Source: Rhizobium leguminosarum (lineage in GTDB: Bacteria > Pseudomonadota > Alphaproteobacteria > Rhizobiales > Rhizobiaceae). From it: a stretch of DNA of 64,000 bases. The stretch's first letter is position 1. The number at the start of each line of letters is the position of its first letter. Shown here one piece after another: positions 26,047-34,569 of this stretch. Made by a program: the position numbers and the translations under genes. The stretch is from contig NZ_CP016287.1 in NCBI RefSeq assembly GCF_001679785.1, forward strand, positions 558,001 through 622,000, in the 5' to 3' direction. The notes beneath the pieces were generated by a model that was given only the letters and a program-made list of their open reading frames with translations, did no database searches and was not told the origin of the DNA.

Positions 26047-27186
26047 ATGAACGTTCACGCTTCCCCGTCGCAAGGCTTGCTGCTCAAGGAAAACGGGCTT
26101 GAAGTGCCCCTGGCATCCGGTCGATCCGCATATTTCAACTACTACTGGCTAAGGGATAACTGTCCGACGTCGTTCGACAGCGTCACCCGCGAACGGCAGT
26201 ACGACATTTTCCATCGAGAAACCCCTCCGAAACCGGAAGCGGCCTCGGTTGAAGGGGAATCCCTTGAGATCACATGGGCAGAGGAAAACCATAGCTCCCG
26301 CTACCCGCTGGCGATGCTTTCGGCGTATGCAGACGGCACGCGCAGACCCGACCCGGCCGACATTCCACGCAAAGCATGGTTCAGTGATCACTATCCGGGT
26401 GTCTCAAGGTTCTCCCAGCCGGAGTTGCTGAAGGACAGTAAGCTGGTCGCCGAATGGATCAGGGCAATGATCGTCGAAGGGTTGACGATTGTCACGGACA
26501 TGCCAAATAGCGACGAAGGGCTAACCGAAACCGTGCGCCTGATGGGCCATGTCCGCCCGACGTTTTTCGGCGAATACTTCGACGTCAAGACGCACATCAA
26601 TCCGACGAACACGGCGTATACGGCCAAAGCCCTTGAACTGCACACCGATACGCCGGCCGAGGAATTTGCACCTGGCATCCAGTTCCTGCATTGCCGCGCC
26701 AACACGGTCGAGGGCGGCCTGAGCATCTATTCTGACGGCGTCGCTGTCGCCAACGACTTCCGAAAGTCAGACCCTGAAGGCTTCCGCCTTCTATCGGAGA
26801 TCGATATCCCGTTCTTCTGTGAACACGATACCTATGACATGCGCTCGCGCCAGCGGGTGATCGAACTCGATCAGCACGGCGAGGTGTCCGGACTGACGAT
26901 CAGCCAGCATATGGCCGATATCTTCGACCTGCCGCAGACGGTGCTCGATGGCTATTATCCGGCGTTCTGCCGCTTCGGTCGGATGCTTCAGGACGACAAG
27001 TACATGATGCGGTTCCTGATGAAGGCCGGCGAGTGCATGGTTTTCGACAACCACCGCATCGTTCATGGCCGAATGGCCTATTCGGCCAGCAGCGGCGATC
27101 GCTATCTGCGCGGCTGCTATAGCGATCGGGCCGAAATGCGTTCAACGTACCGGGCACTGGTCAGCGAGGGACGGTTCAAGGCATGA
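26047..27186 (+). CDS. Gamma-butyrobetaine hydroxylase-like Fe(II)/2-oxoglutarate dioxygenase
   Basis: A 379-residue TauD/TfdA-type dioxygenase with the extra N-terminal GBBH-like domain (YFNYYWLRDNCPTSFD, about residues 28-43). The iron ligands are visible as HTDTPAEE (about residue 200) and the distal His in DNHRIVHGR (about 338), with the 2-oxoglutarate-binding Arg following in GDRYLRGCY. Known relatives hydroxylate gamma-butyrobetaine or trimethyllysine, but this protein's substrate cannot be read from sequence. It overlaps the class II aldolase gene by four bases, so a hydroxylation followed by a carbon-carbon cleavage is a reasonable inference. Confidence 0.88.
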   Translation: MNVHASPSQGLLLKENGLEVPLASGRSAYFNYYWLRDNCPTSFDSVTRERQYDIFHRETPPKPEAASVEGESLEITWAEENHSSRYPLAMLSAYADGTRRPDPADIPRKAWFSDHYPGVSRFSQPELLKDSKLVAEWIRAMIVEGLTIVTDMPNSDEGLTETVRLMGHVRPTFFGEYFDVKTHINPTNTAYTAKALELHTDTPAEEFAPGIQFLHCRANTVEGGLSIYSDGVAVANDFRKSDPEGFRLLSEIDIPFFCEHDTYDMRSRQRVIELDQHGEVSGLTISQHMADIFDLPQTVLDGYYPAFCRFGRMLQDDKYMMRFLMKAGECMVFDNHRIVHGRMAYSASSGDRYLRGCYSDRAEMRSTYRALVSEGRFKA

Positions 27187-27944
27187 ACGCAATTTCGATT
27201 AAGAACGATTACGACCCTGCCGTACTGACAGCGCTCCGGCAGGATCTGGCCGCAGCGTTTCGCATATGCCACCGCTTTGGGTGGAGTGAATCAGTCGGAA
27301 ACCATTTTAGCGCGGCCGTTTCTCCAAGCGGCCGCCAATTCCTGCTCAATCCTCGTTGGCAGCATTTCGCGACGATCAAGGCAAGCGATCTCCTCCTGCT
27401 GGAGGCGGACGATGCCGACGTCATGAACGGCCCCAATGCGCCTGATCCATCGGCCTGGACGGTGCACGGAACCTTACATCGCATGCTGCCGGAAGCCCGC
27501 GTCATCTTGCACTGCCATTCACCCTATGCCGTCGCGCTTGCTTGCCTGAAGGACCCGACAATGCCGCCGTTGGATAACAACACGGCGCGGTTTTTCGGCC
27601 GCATAGGGTACGATCTCGACTTCGGCGGTATTGCCGACGCCGAGGAAGAGGGCGTCCGCCTGGCGCAGATGATCAAGGGTAAATCGGTTCTGGTTATGGG
27701 CAATCATGGCGTTTCCATCGCCGGGCCTACGGTAGCCGATGCGTTTGAAGACCTCTATTTTTTCGAGAAAGCCGCCCAGACCGTGATCCTCACGCTCTCT
27801 ACGGGCAAGCCGCTTGCGGTGCTTTCGGATGAGGTGGCGGCGGCGACGGCCGCGGGATGGATACCCTACCAGGGGATGGCAGCGAGGCATTTTGACTATC
27901 TGAAGTCAGAACTCGATAAAACGGATCCGTCGTATAAGGATTAA
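27183..27944 (+). CDS. Class II aldolase/adducin-family protein
   Basis: A 253-residue zinc-dependent aldolase-fold protein (AraD/FucA family). SVGNHFSAAVSP, the zinc-binding pair in HCHSPYAVAL (about residue 113) and the third His in MGNHGVSIAG (about 178) are present. Family members cleave or epimerise sugar phosphates, and others are decarboxylases. Its ATG overlaps the dioxygenase stop (ATGA), so the two are co-translated. No sugar kinase or transporter is nearby, which argues against an ordinary sugar-phosphate role. Confidence 0.88.
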   Translation: MNAISIKNDYDPAVLTALRQDLAAAFRICHRFGWSESVGNHFSAAVSPSGRQFLLNPRWQHFATIKASDLLLLEADDADVMNGPNAPDPSAWTVHGTLHRMLPEARVILHCHSPYAVALACLKDPTMPPLDNNTARFFGRIGYDLDFGGIADAEEEGVRLAQMIKGKSVLVMGNHGVSIAGPTVADAFEDLYFFEKAAQTVILTLSTGKPLAVLSDEVAAATAAGWIPYQGMAARHFDYLKSELDKTDPSYKD

Positions 27945-28136
27945 GCCATGTGCTACGATGTCAATTTAAACGGACTGAGCAACGATGTGCCGAGTGGGTT
28001 GCAGCAGAGGAAATGCCATGAATGTCGGTCCGGGGAGTGCCTTGATTGGCTTGCCCTAACGTCTGTAGAGGGGTCTCAACACTCCTTTGGTCGAGTGCAT
28101 GATCTGGAAATAGCACGATACCGACATCTTTCATCG

Positions 28137-28415
28137 TCAACGCCTGACTCGCAGGCCTAGTAAAGCGAGTGGCATTGCACCCATCCGCATGAACACTGCG
28201 TTGTGCAATTCATCAAACACTGTGGCCATCAGCCTCGCACCTCCGTAGTAGGCGAGTACGTCTACTCGTTGCTGTGCCTGATCGCCGCCAAGCTCGTAAC
28301 CTCGCTTGTGCTGCTCACATACAAGGCTCTGGTAGATCATCTCGATGGGATCGCCACGACCATAGCCGTGCCGATTGGGCGACGGCACGGCAGGACCGTC
28401 TTCATCAACTCGCAT
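28137..28415 (-). CDS. Hypothetical protein behind recombinase remnant
   Basis: A 92-residue frame starting at an ATG with AGAGGAG six bases upstream, 11 bases after the stop of the truncated serine recombinase on the same strand. The product includes IEMIYQSLVCEQHKRGYELGG and ends LALLGLRVRR. I do not recognise the family. The good ribosome site and a place in a mobile-element context suggest an accessory gene, possibly carried by the same lost element. Confidence 0.4.
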   Translation of the reverse strand: MRVDEDGPAVPSPNRHGYGRGDPIEMIYQSLVCEQHKRGYELGGDQAQQRVDVLAYYGGARLMATVFDELHNAVFMRMGAMPLALLGLRVRR

Positions 28416-28426
28416 TTTGCGCTCCT

Positions 28427-28855
28427 CTATAGCGTGGTCGATCCGGCTGGCGGTGCGGCTAAATCATCCGTATTCTCACGCTTTACGATGTCAGCGACCG
28501 TGTTTTTGCTGATGCCGAGATCGCGTGCGATCCAGCGATAACTGCGGCCTTCAGCTGTCAGGGCCATGACCTTCGGCGCAAGCCTGTCCGATTTGGGACG
28601 TTCTCCTGTCTGACGGCCGAGCTTCTTGCCGCGTGCCTTTGCAGCGGCGAGACCGGATTTGACCCGTTCACTGATGAGATCACGCTCGAACTCGGCAATG
28701 CCCGAGAGAAAGGTCGCCAGCATCCGGCCGTGTGGGGACGACAAATCGAATGCCATCCCGTTCATGGCGATGACGGAAACTCTCCATGTTTCCAGTTCGC
28801 GCAGCGTGTTGAGGAGGTCGATCGTTGAGCGACCCCATCGAGAAAGCTCGGTCAC
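28427..28855 (-). pseudogene. Serine recombinase (resolvase/invertase), N-terminus missing
   Basis: A 142-codon remnant. It keeps LSRWGRSTIDLLNTLRELE, the core helix FLSGIAEFERDLISERVKSGL, a GRQTGERPKS linker and the C-terminal helix-turn-helix (YRWIARDLGISKNTVADIV) of a Tn3/Hin-type resolvase. The first 60-70 residues, which hold the catalytic Ser (usually YARVST), are absent. The break falls just before the palindromic repeat and IS element at 28917-30356, so insertion or rearrangement there probably removed it. Confidence 0.85.
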
Positions 28856-28916
28856 TTACATGCGGGACTTCCATGTCTTCATCGCAAGGGTTCGCTCAGT
28901 GCTGCCGAAAGATGCC

Positions 28917-28970
28917 TAGAACAGGATTCAGATTTTAGGCCGGTCGGCCTAAAATCTGAATCCTGTTCTA
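28917..28970. repeat. Perfect 26-bp inverted repeat with 2-base loop
   Basis: The left arm 28917-28942 (starting TAGAACAGGATTCAG) and right arm 28945-28970 (ending CTGAATCCTGTTCTA) are exact inverse copies around GT. DNA this symmetrical is typical of a mobile palindromic repeat unit, a very small MITE or a strong bidirectional terminator. It adjoins the break point of the recombinase gene. Confidence 0.85.
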
Positions 28971-28981
28971 CATTATATAGT

Positions 28982-29033
28982 TAGAGCATGATGTCACCCG
29001 AAAACCGCTCACACTTTTCGGCATCATGCTCTA
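28982..29033. repeat. Rhizobial intergenic mosaic element (RIME-type palindrome)
   Basis: TAGAGCATGATG (28982-28993) and CATCATGCTCTA (29022-29033) are inverted ends, enclosing the inner dyad CCGAAAA...TTTTCGG. This GAGCATGATG...TTTTCGG...CATCATGCTC design is widespread between genes in Rhizobiaceae (RIME/ABC-type elements, known from the literature). Its right end supplies the CTAG target used by the IS element. Confidence 0.8.
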
Positions 29034-29034
29034 G

Positions 29035-30356
29035 CAGGCTGCTGCAAAACCCTCTGGCTTTTGGGTTGAAGCCATGATTCCCTGTGGTTGCAACAGCGGG
29101 GATTGATTTGCATGCGTGGCGGGGATGAGCGGACGGGATCGCTGTTTTCGTATGTTGACCTTGAGGCACGGGTTCCGGCGGGGGCATCCGCTTCGTGCGA
29201 TGCTCCGGTTGGTGAACGCATCGCTTGCGGCGCTGGATGGGTCGTTCGATGGGCTCTATGCCAAGACGGGTCGGCCGTCGATCGCGCCGGAACGGCTGTT
29301 GCGGGCGGTGCTGCTGCAGATGCTGTATTCGATCCGCTCCGAGCGGCAATTGATGGAACGGCTTGAGTTCGACCTGTTGTTCCGCTGGTTCGTGGGTCTT
29401 GGGATCGATGATGCGGTGTGGCATCCGACGGTGTTCACGCATAATCGCGACCGGGTTCTGACGACGGAAGTGGCGCAAGGCTTCCTGTCGGCGCTGCTTG
29501 CGCAGGCGGCGGTGAAGAAGCTTTTGAGCGCGGAGCACTTCTCGGTCGACGGGACGATGCTGAAGGCATTCGCCTCGATGAAGAGCTTTCGCGCCAAGGA
29601 TGGCTCAGGTGACGACCATGGCGAGCCACCGGAGGGCGGGCGCAATGGCGAGCGTGACTTCCGCAAGGAGAAGCGCTCGAACGAGACGCACGCCTCGACC
29701 ACCGACCCGGATGCCCGGCTCTATCGTAAGAGCAAGGGCCAGGAGAGCCGGCTGGCCTGTCTGGGGCATGCGCTGATGGAGAACCGCAATGGACTTGTGG
29801 TCGACGGTACGGTGACGCATGCCACCGGCACGGCCGAGCGGGAGGCGGCCACCAAACTGAGCGAGGGTCTCGGCGAAGGGGTGACGTTGGGTGCCGACAA
29901 GGCCTACGACGTGGAAGCCTTTGTCGAAGAGTTGAAGGCGCGCAAGATCGTGCCGCATGTGGCGATCAACGGGACGGTGAGCAAGACGGGCAAGGTGCGC
30001 AAGACGGCGGTGCCGCCGCAGGTGGCGCAAAGCGCCGGCTATGCGATCAGCCTGCGTTGCCGCAAGCGGATCGAGGAAGTCTTTGGCTGGGTCAAGACGA
30101 CCGGCGGTCTCTCACAGCTCAAGGTGCGCGGACTGGACAAGGTCGAGGCGGTCTTCACTTTCGCCCTTGCCGCCTACAACATCATTCGTCTTCCGAAATT
30201 GATCGGATCGACGGGCGAAGTGTGTCTTGCGAGAGGTGAATAGGCCAATATGACCAGGGTATTGCCTGCGGTCAGCCCAAATCCGGCCGATATCCGTCAA
30301 AAAATCGAACCCAGAGCTCTCGATTGCGGCAACGTAGCGCCAATTTCAGCAGCCTG
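29035..30356 (+). mobile_element. IS5-family insertion sequence, 1322 bp
   Basis: The ends are CAGGCTGCTG (29035-29044) and its inverse CAGCAGCCTG (30347-30356). The element is flanked on both sides by a CTAG target duplication (29031-29034 and 30357-30360). A YTAR-type duplication fits the IS5 group. It holds one transposase gene on the plus strand, with a frameshift near its start. It is inserted at the edge of the RIME-type palindrome. Confidence 0.9.
29112..30243 (+). pseudogene. IS5-family DDE transposase with N-terminal frameshift
   Basis: The family N-terminus MRGGDERTGSLFSYVDLEAR starts at 29112, but the rest (HPLRAMLRLVNASLAAL onward to the stop at 30243) is in the next frame. The switch is at a run of five G (29180-29184) and one G too many explains it. 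Catalytic regions are intact: HFSVDGTMLKAF, GADKAYDVEAF and the RKRIEEVFGW signature that carries the Glu. Translation could also start at 29125 (MSGRDRCF...) in the main frame and give a protein with an altered first 20 residues. So this is a recently inactivated, mis-sequenced or possibly frameshift-regulated transposase. Confidence 0.8.
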
Positions 30357-30375
30357 CTAGAAGCGTCGCCCTGCG

Positions 30376-30416
30376 GGAGCTGGCCGCGCCATCCGGGTGG
30401 CCAGCTCCTGTTTTTT
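30376..30416 (+). terminator. Stem-loop with T tract between IS element and dehydratase operon
   Basis: GGAGCTGGCC (30376-30385) pairs with GGCCAGCTCC (30399-30408), followed on the plus strand by TGTTTTTT. On the minus strand it lies 17 bases beyond the stop of the dehydratase at 30433 and may also end that operon, though the T tract favours the plus direction. Confidence 0.7.
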
Positions 30417-30432
30417 AAAGCGGGCAATGCCC

Positions 30433-31620
30433 TCAGGCGAAGGCGTAGGAGCCGTCGGGCCGTTTCGGCACGCGCCGCTGCCAGTGGATGTAGCCTTCCT
30501 CTTCCATCGCCTTCTCGTCCATTTCGACGCCCCAGCCCGGCCGGTCGGGACGCAGCTCCAGATAGCCGTCCTTCGGTAGATAGGGATCGACGACGTAGCG
30601 GGTTTCCCCCTCCCGCTTCTCGATATCGAGGCCGCCATAGACATAGGTCTGTCCCTTCGGCAGCCGGTATTCGAGGATGCGGAAATTCTGTGCCGCCGCC
30701 GAAAAATGAACGTTGACCGCCGTGGCAAGCGGGCCCATCGGGTTGTGCGGCGCCACCCCGACGAAGAAGGCTTCGGCGAGTGTGGCGATGCGGCGCATTT
30801 CGCTGATGCCGCCGACGACGCAGATGTCGGGCTGGATGAGGTCGGCGCCCTTGACCTGCAGCAGCCGCAGGAACTCGTTTCTGTTATAGAGCGACTCGCC
30901 GGTCGCAAGCGTGCAGTTGAGCCCCTGTTTCAGGTCGCCCCAGGCCTCGATATTTTCAGGACGCAGGGGCTCCTCGAAAAACAGCGGATCATAAGGCGCC
31001 AGCGCATTGCCGAGCTGGCGAGCGGCGATCGGCTCGAAAATCTTCGCATGGGCATCGAAGGCGATTTCGTATTCGTCATTGACCGTTTCGCGTAGCGAAC
31101 GGAAATAATCCGCCGAGGCTTTGACGACATTACCCCAACGATTAGAGTGCATGTCGATCCGCCAGGGGCTGAGCTTGAAGGCGGTGAACCCCCACCCCTC
31201 CTTGAGACGATCGAACTCGTCGCGCGCCGCCGGCGCATCCGGCGCGGTATAGACACCGGCATAGACCTTGATGCGGTCGCGCACCTCGCCACCCAGCAGC
31301 TTGTAGACCGGGACATTCACCGCCTTGGCCGCAAGGTCCCACAGGCAGTGATCGAGCGCCGAGATCGCGGCAAGGCCGAGCGCGCCCGGCGGAAACCGGC
31401 TCTGCTGGATCAGCAGATTGACGAGATACTCCACGCGTGTGGGGTCCTGGCCGGAGAGAAATTCGTAGAGATAATCCAAGAGCGGCGGAAGCGCTTTGTC
31501 GGGGCCGTGATTGTAGCATTCGCCCCAACCCGTCAGCCCGTCATCGGTGTCGAGCGCGACGATCACGCGGGGACGGTCCTTGTCGCGGGTCATGAATACC
31601 CGCATGCGGTCGATCTTCAT
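30433..31620 (-). CDS. Enolase-superfamily acid-sugar dehydratase (DgoD-like), first copy
   Basis: A 395-residue mandelate racemase/muconate lactonizing enzyme-type protein. Likely metal ligands are the Asp in FDAHAKIFEP (about residue 195), the Glu in FFEEPL and the Glu in ATGESLYNR. The DxH motif (DAH) and the His in APHNPMGPLA match the acid-base pair of galactonate dehydratase-type members, which turn aldonic or aldaric acids into 2-keto-3-deoxy acids. It is the last gene of a minus-strand operon with a Dpp-type importer, and lies in a uronate/aldarate island. Galactarate, glucarate or an aldonate are candidate substrates. Confidence 0.9.
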   Translation of the reverse strand: MKIDRMRVFMTRDKDRPRVIVALDTDDGLTGWGECYNHGPDKALPPLLDYLYEFLSGQDPTRVEYLVNLLIQQSRFPPGALGLAAISALDHCLWDLAAKAVNVPVYKLLGGEVRDRIKVYAGVYTAPDAPAARDEFDRLKEGWGFTAFKLSPWRIDMHSNRWGNVVKASADYFRSLRETVNDEYEIAFDAHAKIFEPIAARQLGNALAPYDPLFFEEPLRPENIEAWGDLKQGLNCTLATGESLYNRNEFLRLLQVKGADLIQPDICVVGGISEMRRIATLAEAFFVGVAPHNPMGPLATAVNVHFSAAAQNFRILEYRLPKGQTYVYGGLDIEKREGETRYVVDPYLPKDGYLELRPDRPGWGVEMDEKAMEEEGYIHWQRRVPKRPDGSYAFA

Positions 31621-31632
31621 CTTTCTGTCCTT

Positions 31633-32844
31633 CTAGCGATTGAAATAGGTGCGGCGCGACAGGCGCGTCTGGACGTAGACATGCTCATTGTCGGTTCCGG
31701 GATTGTAGGCGCCGGCGCTTTGCGGCACCGAGACATTGCCGTCGCAGGGGAAGCGCGCCACGAAGGCCTCGTCGATATCGCAGCCAAGTCCCGGGCCATC
31801 GGGAACGGCGATCAAACCGTCGACCTGTTGCGGATGCGGCACGATCGTCTGGCGGCGGCCGTCCCAGTCGTCGTCGAGGCGCTCGAGGATGAGGGCGTTG
31901 GGGATCGCTGCAAGCAGATGCAAAGCTGCATATTCCGCCACCGGCCCGAGCGAGCCCGAATGCGGCGCCATCTGGATATGATGGGCTTCCGCCATGGCGG
32001 CGATCTTCTTCATCTGGGTGATGCCGCCAGCCCGCCCGGTATCCGGCTGGATCACGTCGACCAGTTCCTTCTCGATGAGCTCACGCTCGCCAAAGATGGT
32101 CGCCGAGCGTTCGCCGGCGGCAAGCGGCACATGCGATGCGTCGCGGATGCGCCGGTAGCCGTCGACATTCTCCGGCGCGATCGGATCTTCCACCCACATC
32201 AATTCATAGGGTTCGAGCGCCCGAACCAGCCGGCAGGCATCCGCAGGCGTCAGCCACGGCGGCCCATGCAGATCGATGGCGATGTCCATGTCGTCGCCGA
32301 CGGCCTCACGCAGGGCGGCGACCTTGCTGACCGGATCGGCGACGCCGCCGCACTTGATCGCCTTTATGCCGCGCTCCTTGAGGGCAAGCGCGCGCTCGGG
32401 TGTATTCGCATGCGAATAGATTGGGATCCGGTCGCGCACCTTGCCGCCGAGCAGCATCCAGACGGGCACGCCGAGCGCCTTGCCCTTGATGTCCCATAGC
32501 GCCATGTCGATCCCGGTCATCGCACCGCCTCCGACCGTTCCGAGCATGCCATGGCCCATCATCGCGATATGCATCTTCTGCCATAGCCGCTCGGTATGGG
32601 CCGGATCTTCGCCGATGAGAAGTGGGGCGATATCATGGATCGCCGTCTCGACGACGCGCGGCCAGCCTGAGCATTCACCGATGCCGGTGATGCCCTCGTC
32701 GGTATCGATCTTCAGAAAGAGCCAATTTCTGGTGCCGCCGAACTGTTTCGAGGCGCCACCACCGGAACGTTGGTCGGAAGCCCAGTTCGCGGGATCGGGC
32801 TGACCGACATGCATGAGAAAAGTGCGGATCCCGGTGATTTTCAT
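31633..32844 (-). CDS. Enolase-superfamily acid-sugar dehydratase (DgoD-like), second copy
   Basis: A 403-residue paralogue of the enzyme at 30433, only distantly similar to it. It keeps AIDLHGPPW (Asp and the DxH His), MWVEDPIAPEN, LAAGERS and the MAPHSGSLGP His, so a dehydratase reaction on an acid sugar is likely. The pair probably acts on two different substrates or epimers. Its ATG overlaps the stop of the ATPase gene by four bases, and its stop is 12 bases from the first copy. Exact substrate needs experiment; gci-type lactone cycloisomerase activity is an alternative within the same superfamily. Confidence 0.9.
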   Translation of the reverse strand: MKITGIRTFLMHVGQPDPANWASDQRSGGGASKQFGGTRNWLFLKIDTDEGITGIGECSGWPRVVETAIHDIAPLLIGEDPAHTERLWQKMHIAMMGHGMLGTVGGGAMTGIDMALWDIKGKALGVPVWMLLGGKVRDRIPIYSHANTPERALALKERGIKAIKCGGVADPVSKVAALREAVGDDMDIAIDLHGPPWLTPADACRLVRALEPYELMWVEDPIAPENVDGYRRIRDASHVPLAAGERSATIFGERELIEKELVDVIQPDTGRAGGITQMKKIAAMAEAHHIQMAPHSGSLGPVAEYAALHLLAAIPNALILERLDDDWDGRRQTIVPHPQQVDGLIAVPDGPGLGCDIDEAFVARFPCDGNVSVPQSAGAYNPGTDNEHVYVQTRLSRRTYFNR

Positions 32845-34562
32845 CTCTGAAAACTCCCATTCTTCAAAATGTCCGGCGCGACATAGCGGAAACGCCGCGA
32901 TTGATCGCGATCACGCGGATCGGGGCGCGGAATCGCTGATATGAGCGCCTGCGTATAGGCGTGCTCGGGTGTGCGGCAGACCTTCTCGGCGTCGCCGATT
33001 TCAACGAGCTGGCCTTTGTACATGACGCCGACACGGTCACACATGTAGCGGATAACGCCGATGTCATGACTGATGAAGATATAGGCGAGCCCGAGTTCGT
33101 CCTGCAGGCGCATCAACAGATCGAGCACTTGCGAGCGCACCGAGACGTCGAGCGCCGAAGTTGCCTCATCGGCAACGATGACGCGCGGATTGAGGGTGAT
33201 GGCACGGGCGATGCCGATGCGCTGGCGCTGGCCGCCGGAGAATGCGTGCGGGTAGCGCTCGCGTGCCCTCGGGTCGAGGCCAACCTGCTCCATCAGGTGG
33301 CAAACCCGCTCTTCCAGCGCCCGCCCCTTTGCGACACCATTGACGAGCAGCGGCTCGCCGATGATCTGGGAGACGGTCATGCGCGGGTTGAGGGAGCCGA
33401 AAGGATCCTGAAAAACCATCCGCAATTCCCGCCGCGCGGCGGCAAGCGTCTGCCCTTTTGCCGTTGCCAGATCAATGATGTCGCCGTCGGCGCGGCGATA
33501 GAGGATTTCGCCGGCTGTGGGATCGATCAATCGCATGATCGAGCGGCCCATTGTCGTCTTGCCGGATCCGCTTTCGCCGACGATGCCGAGCGTCTCGCCC
33601 GGCAGAAGCGAAATGGAAACATCGTCCAGCGCTTTCACCTCGCCGAAATCCATCGAGACATTGCGCAGTTCGAGGATCGGTGGCGCCGTCGTGTCGAGCG
33701 GCGGGCGCGCCAGCCGGATTTCGGCCTTCGCTTCCAGCTTCAGCACCGAGCCGATCAACATGCGGGTATAGTCGTCTTTCGGCGCATGGAAGATCTGCTC
33801 GACCGGCGCATATTCCTTAGCGACGCCGTTGTGCATGACGAGCACATCGTCGGCGATCTGCGCCACGACACCCATGTCATGCGTGATGAAGAGAACGGCC
33901 ATGCCCTTGGCCTTCTGCAGCCGGGCGATCAGGTCGAGAATTTCGGCCTGGGTCGTCACGTCGAGGGCGGTTGTCGGCTCGTCGGCGATCAGCAGCTGCG
34001 GTTTGCAGGCGAGCGCCATGGCAATCATCGCGCGCTGGCGCATCCCGCCGGAATATTGAAAGGCATATCGGTCCAGCGCTTTTTCCGGCGAGGGAATCTC
34101 GACCTGGCTGAGCAGCGATATGGCTTCAGCGCGCGCCTCTGCCTTGCTCATCCGGGTGTGAAGGCGAAGCGCCTCGACGATCTGGTTGCCGACCGTGTGG
34201 ATCGGCGACAGCGACGACATCGGCTCCTGGAAGATCATGGCGATGTCGCGGCCGCGGATCGCTCGGATCTGACGCCCGCGCGGATTGAGGCTGGTCAGAT
34301 CGATCGAGCCGCCGTTCTGATCGTTCAGCATGATCGATCCGCCGGATATGCGGCCAGGCGCATCGACGATCTGCAGGATCGAACGCGCCGTCACCGACTT
34401 GCCGGATCCGCTTTCGCCGACGACACAGAGCGTCTTGCCCGGCTCGATCGAGAAAGACAGATCGCTGACGGCGCGAAAGACGCCGGTGCGCAGAGGGAAC
34501 TCGACGGTCAGATTTTTCACCTGGAGCAGCGGCCTGCCGCCAATGGGAAGGATATCGGTCAT
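32841..34562 (-). CDS. Fused dipeptide/oligopeptide-type ABC ATPase (DppD-DppF fusion)
   Basis: A 573-residue protein with two complete nucleotide-binding domains in one chain. The first has [23 protein letters not shown] and [13 protein letters not shown]; the second has [28 protein letters not shown] and [13 protein letters not shown]. Each has its oligopeptide-type C-terminal extension. I chose the ATG at 34562 (GAGG six bases upstream), which follows the permease stop by seven bases. It powers the importer whose permeases are at 34570-36687 and binding protein at 36810. Sugar-type substrates are common for such transporters in rhizobia. Confidence 0.93.
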   Translation of the reverse strand: MTDILPIGGRPLLQVKNLTVEFPLRTGVFRAVSDLSFSIEPGKTLCVVGESGSGKSVTARSILQIVDAPGRISGGSIMLNDQNGGSIDLTSLNPRGRQIRAIRGRDIAMIFQEPMSSLSPIHTVGNQIVEALRLHTRMSKAEARAEAISLLSQVEIPSPEKALDRYAFQYSGGMRQRAMIAMALACKPQLLIADEPTTALDVTTQAEILDLIARLQKAKGMAVLFITHDMGVVAQIADDVLVMHNGVAKEYAPVEQIFHAPKDDYTRMLIGSVLKLEAKAEIRLARPPLDTTAPPILELRNVSMDFGEVKALDDVSISLLPGETLGIVGESGSGKTTMGRSIMRLIDPTAGEILYRRADGDIIDLATAKGQTLAAARRELRMVFQDPFGSLNPRMTVSQIIGEPLLVNGVAKGRALEERVCHLMEQVGLDPRARERYPHAFSGGQRQRIGIARAITLNPRVIVADEATSALDVSVRSQVLDLLMRLQDELGLAYIFISHDIGVIRYMCDRVGVMYKGQLVEIGDAEKVCRTPEHAYTQALISAIPRPDPRDRDQSRRFRYVAPDILKNGSFQR

Positions 34563-34569
34563 GCCGGCC

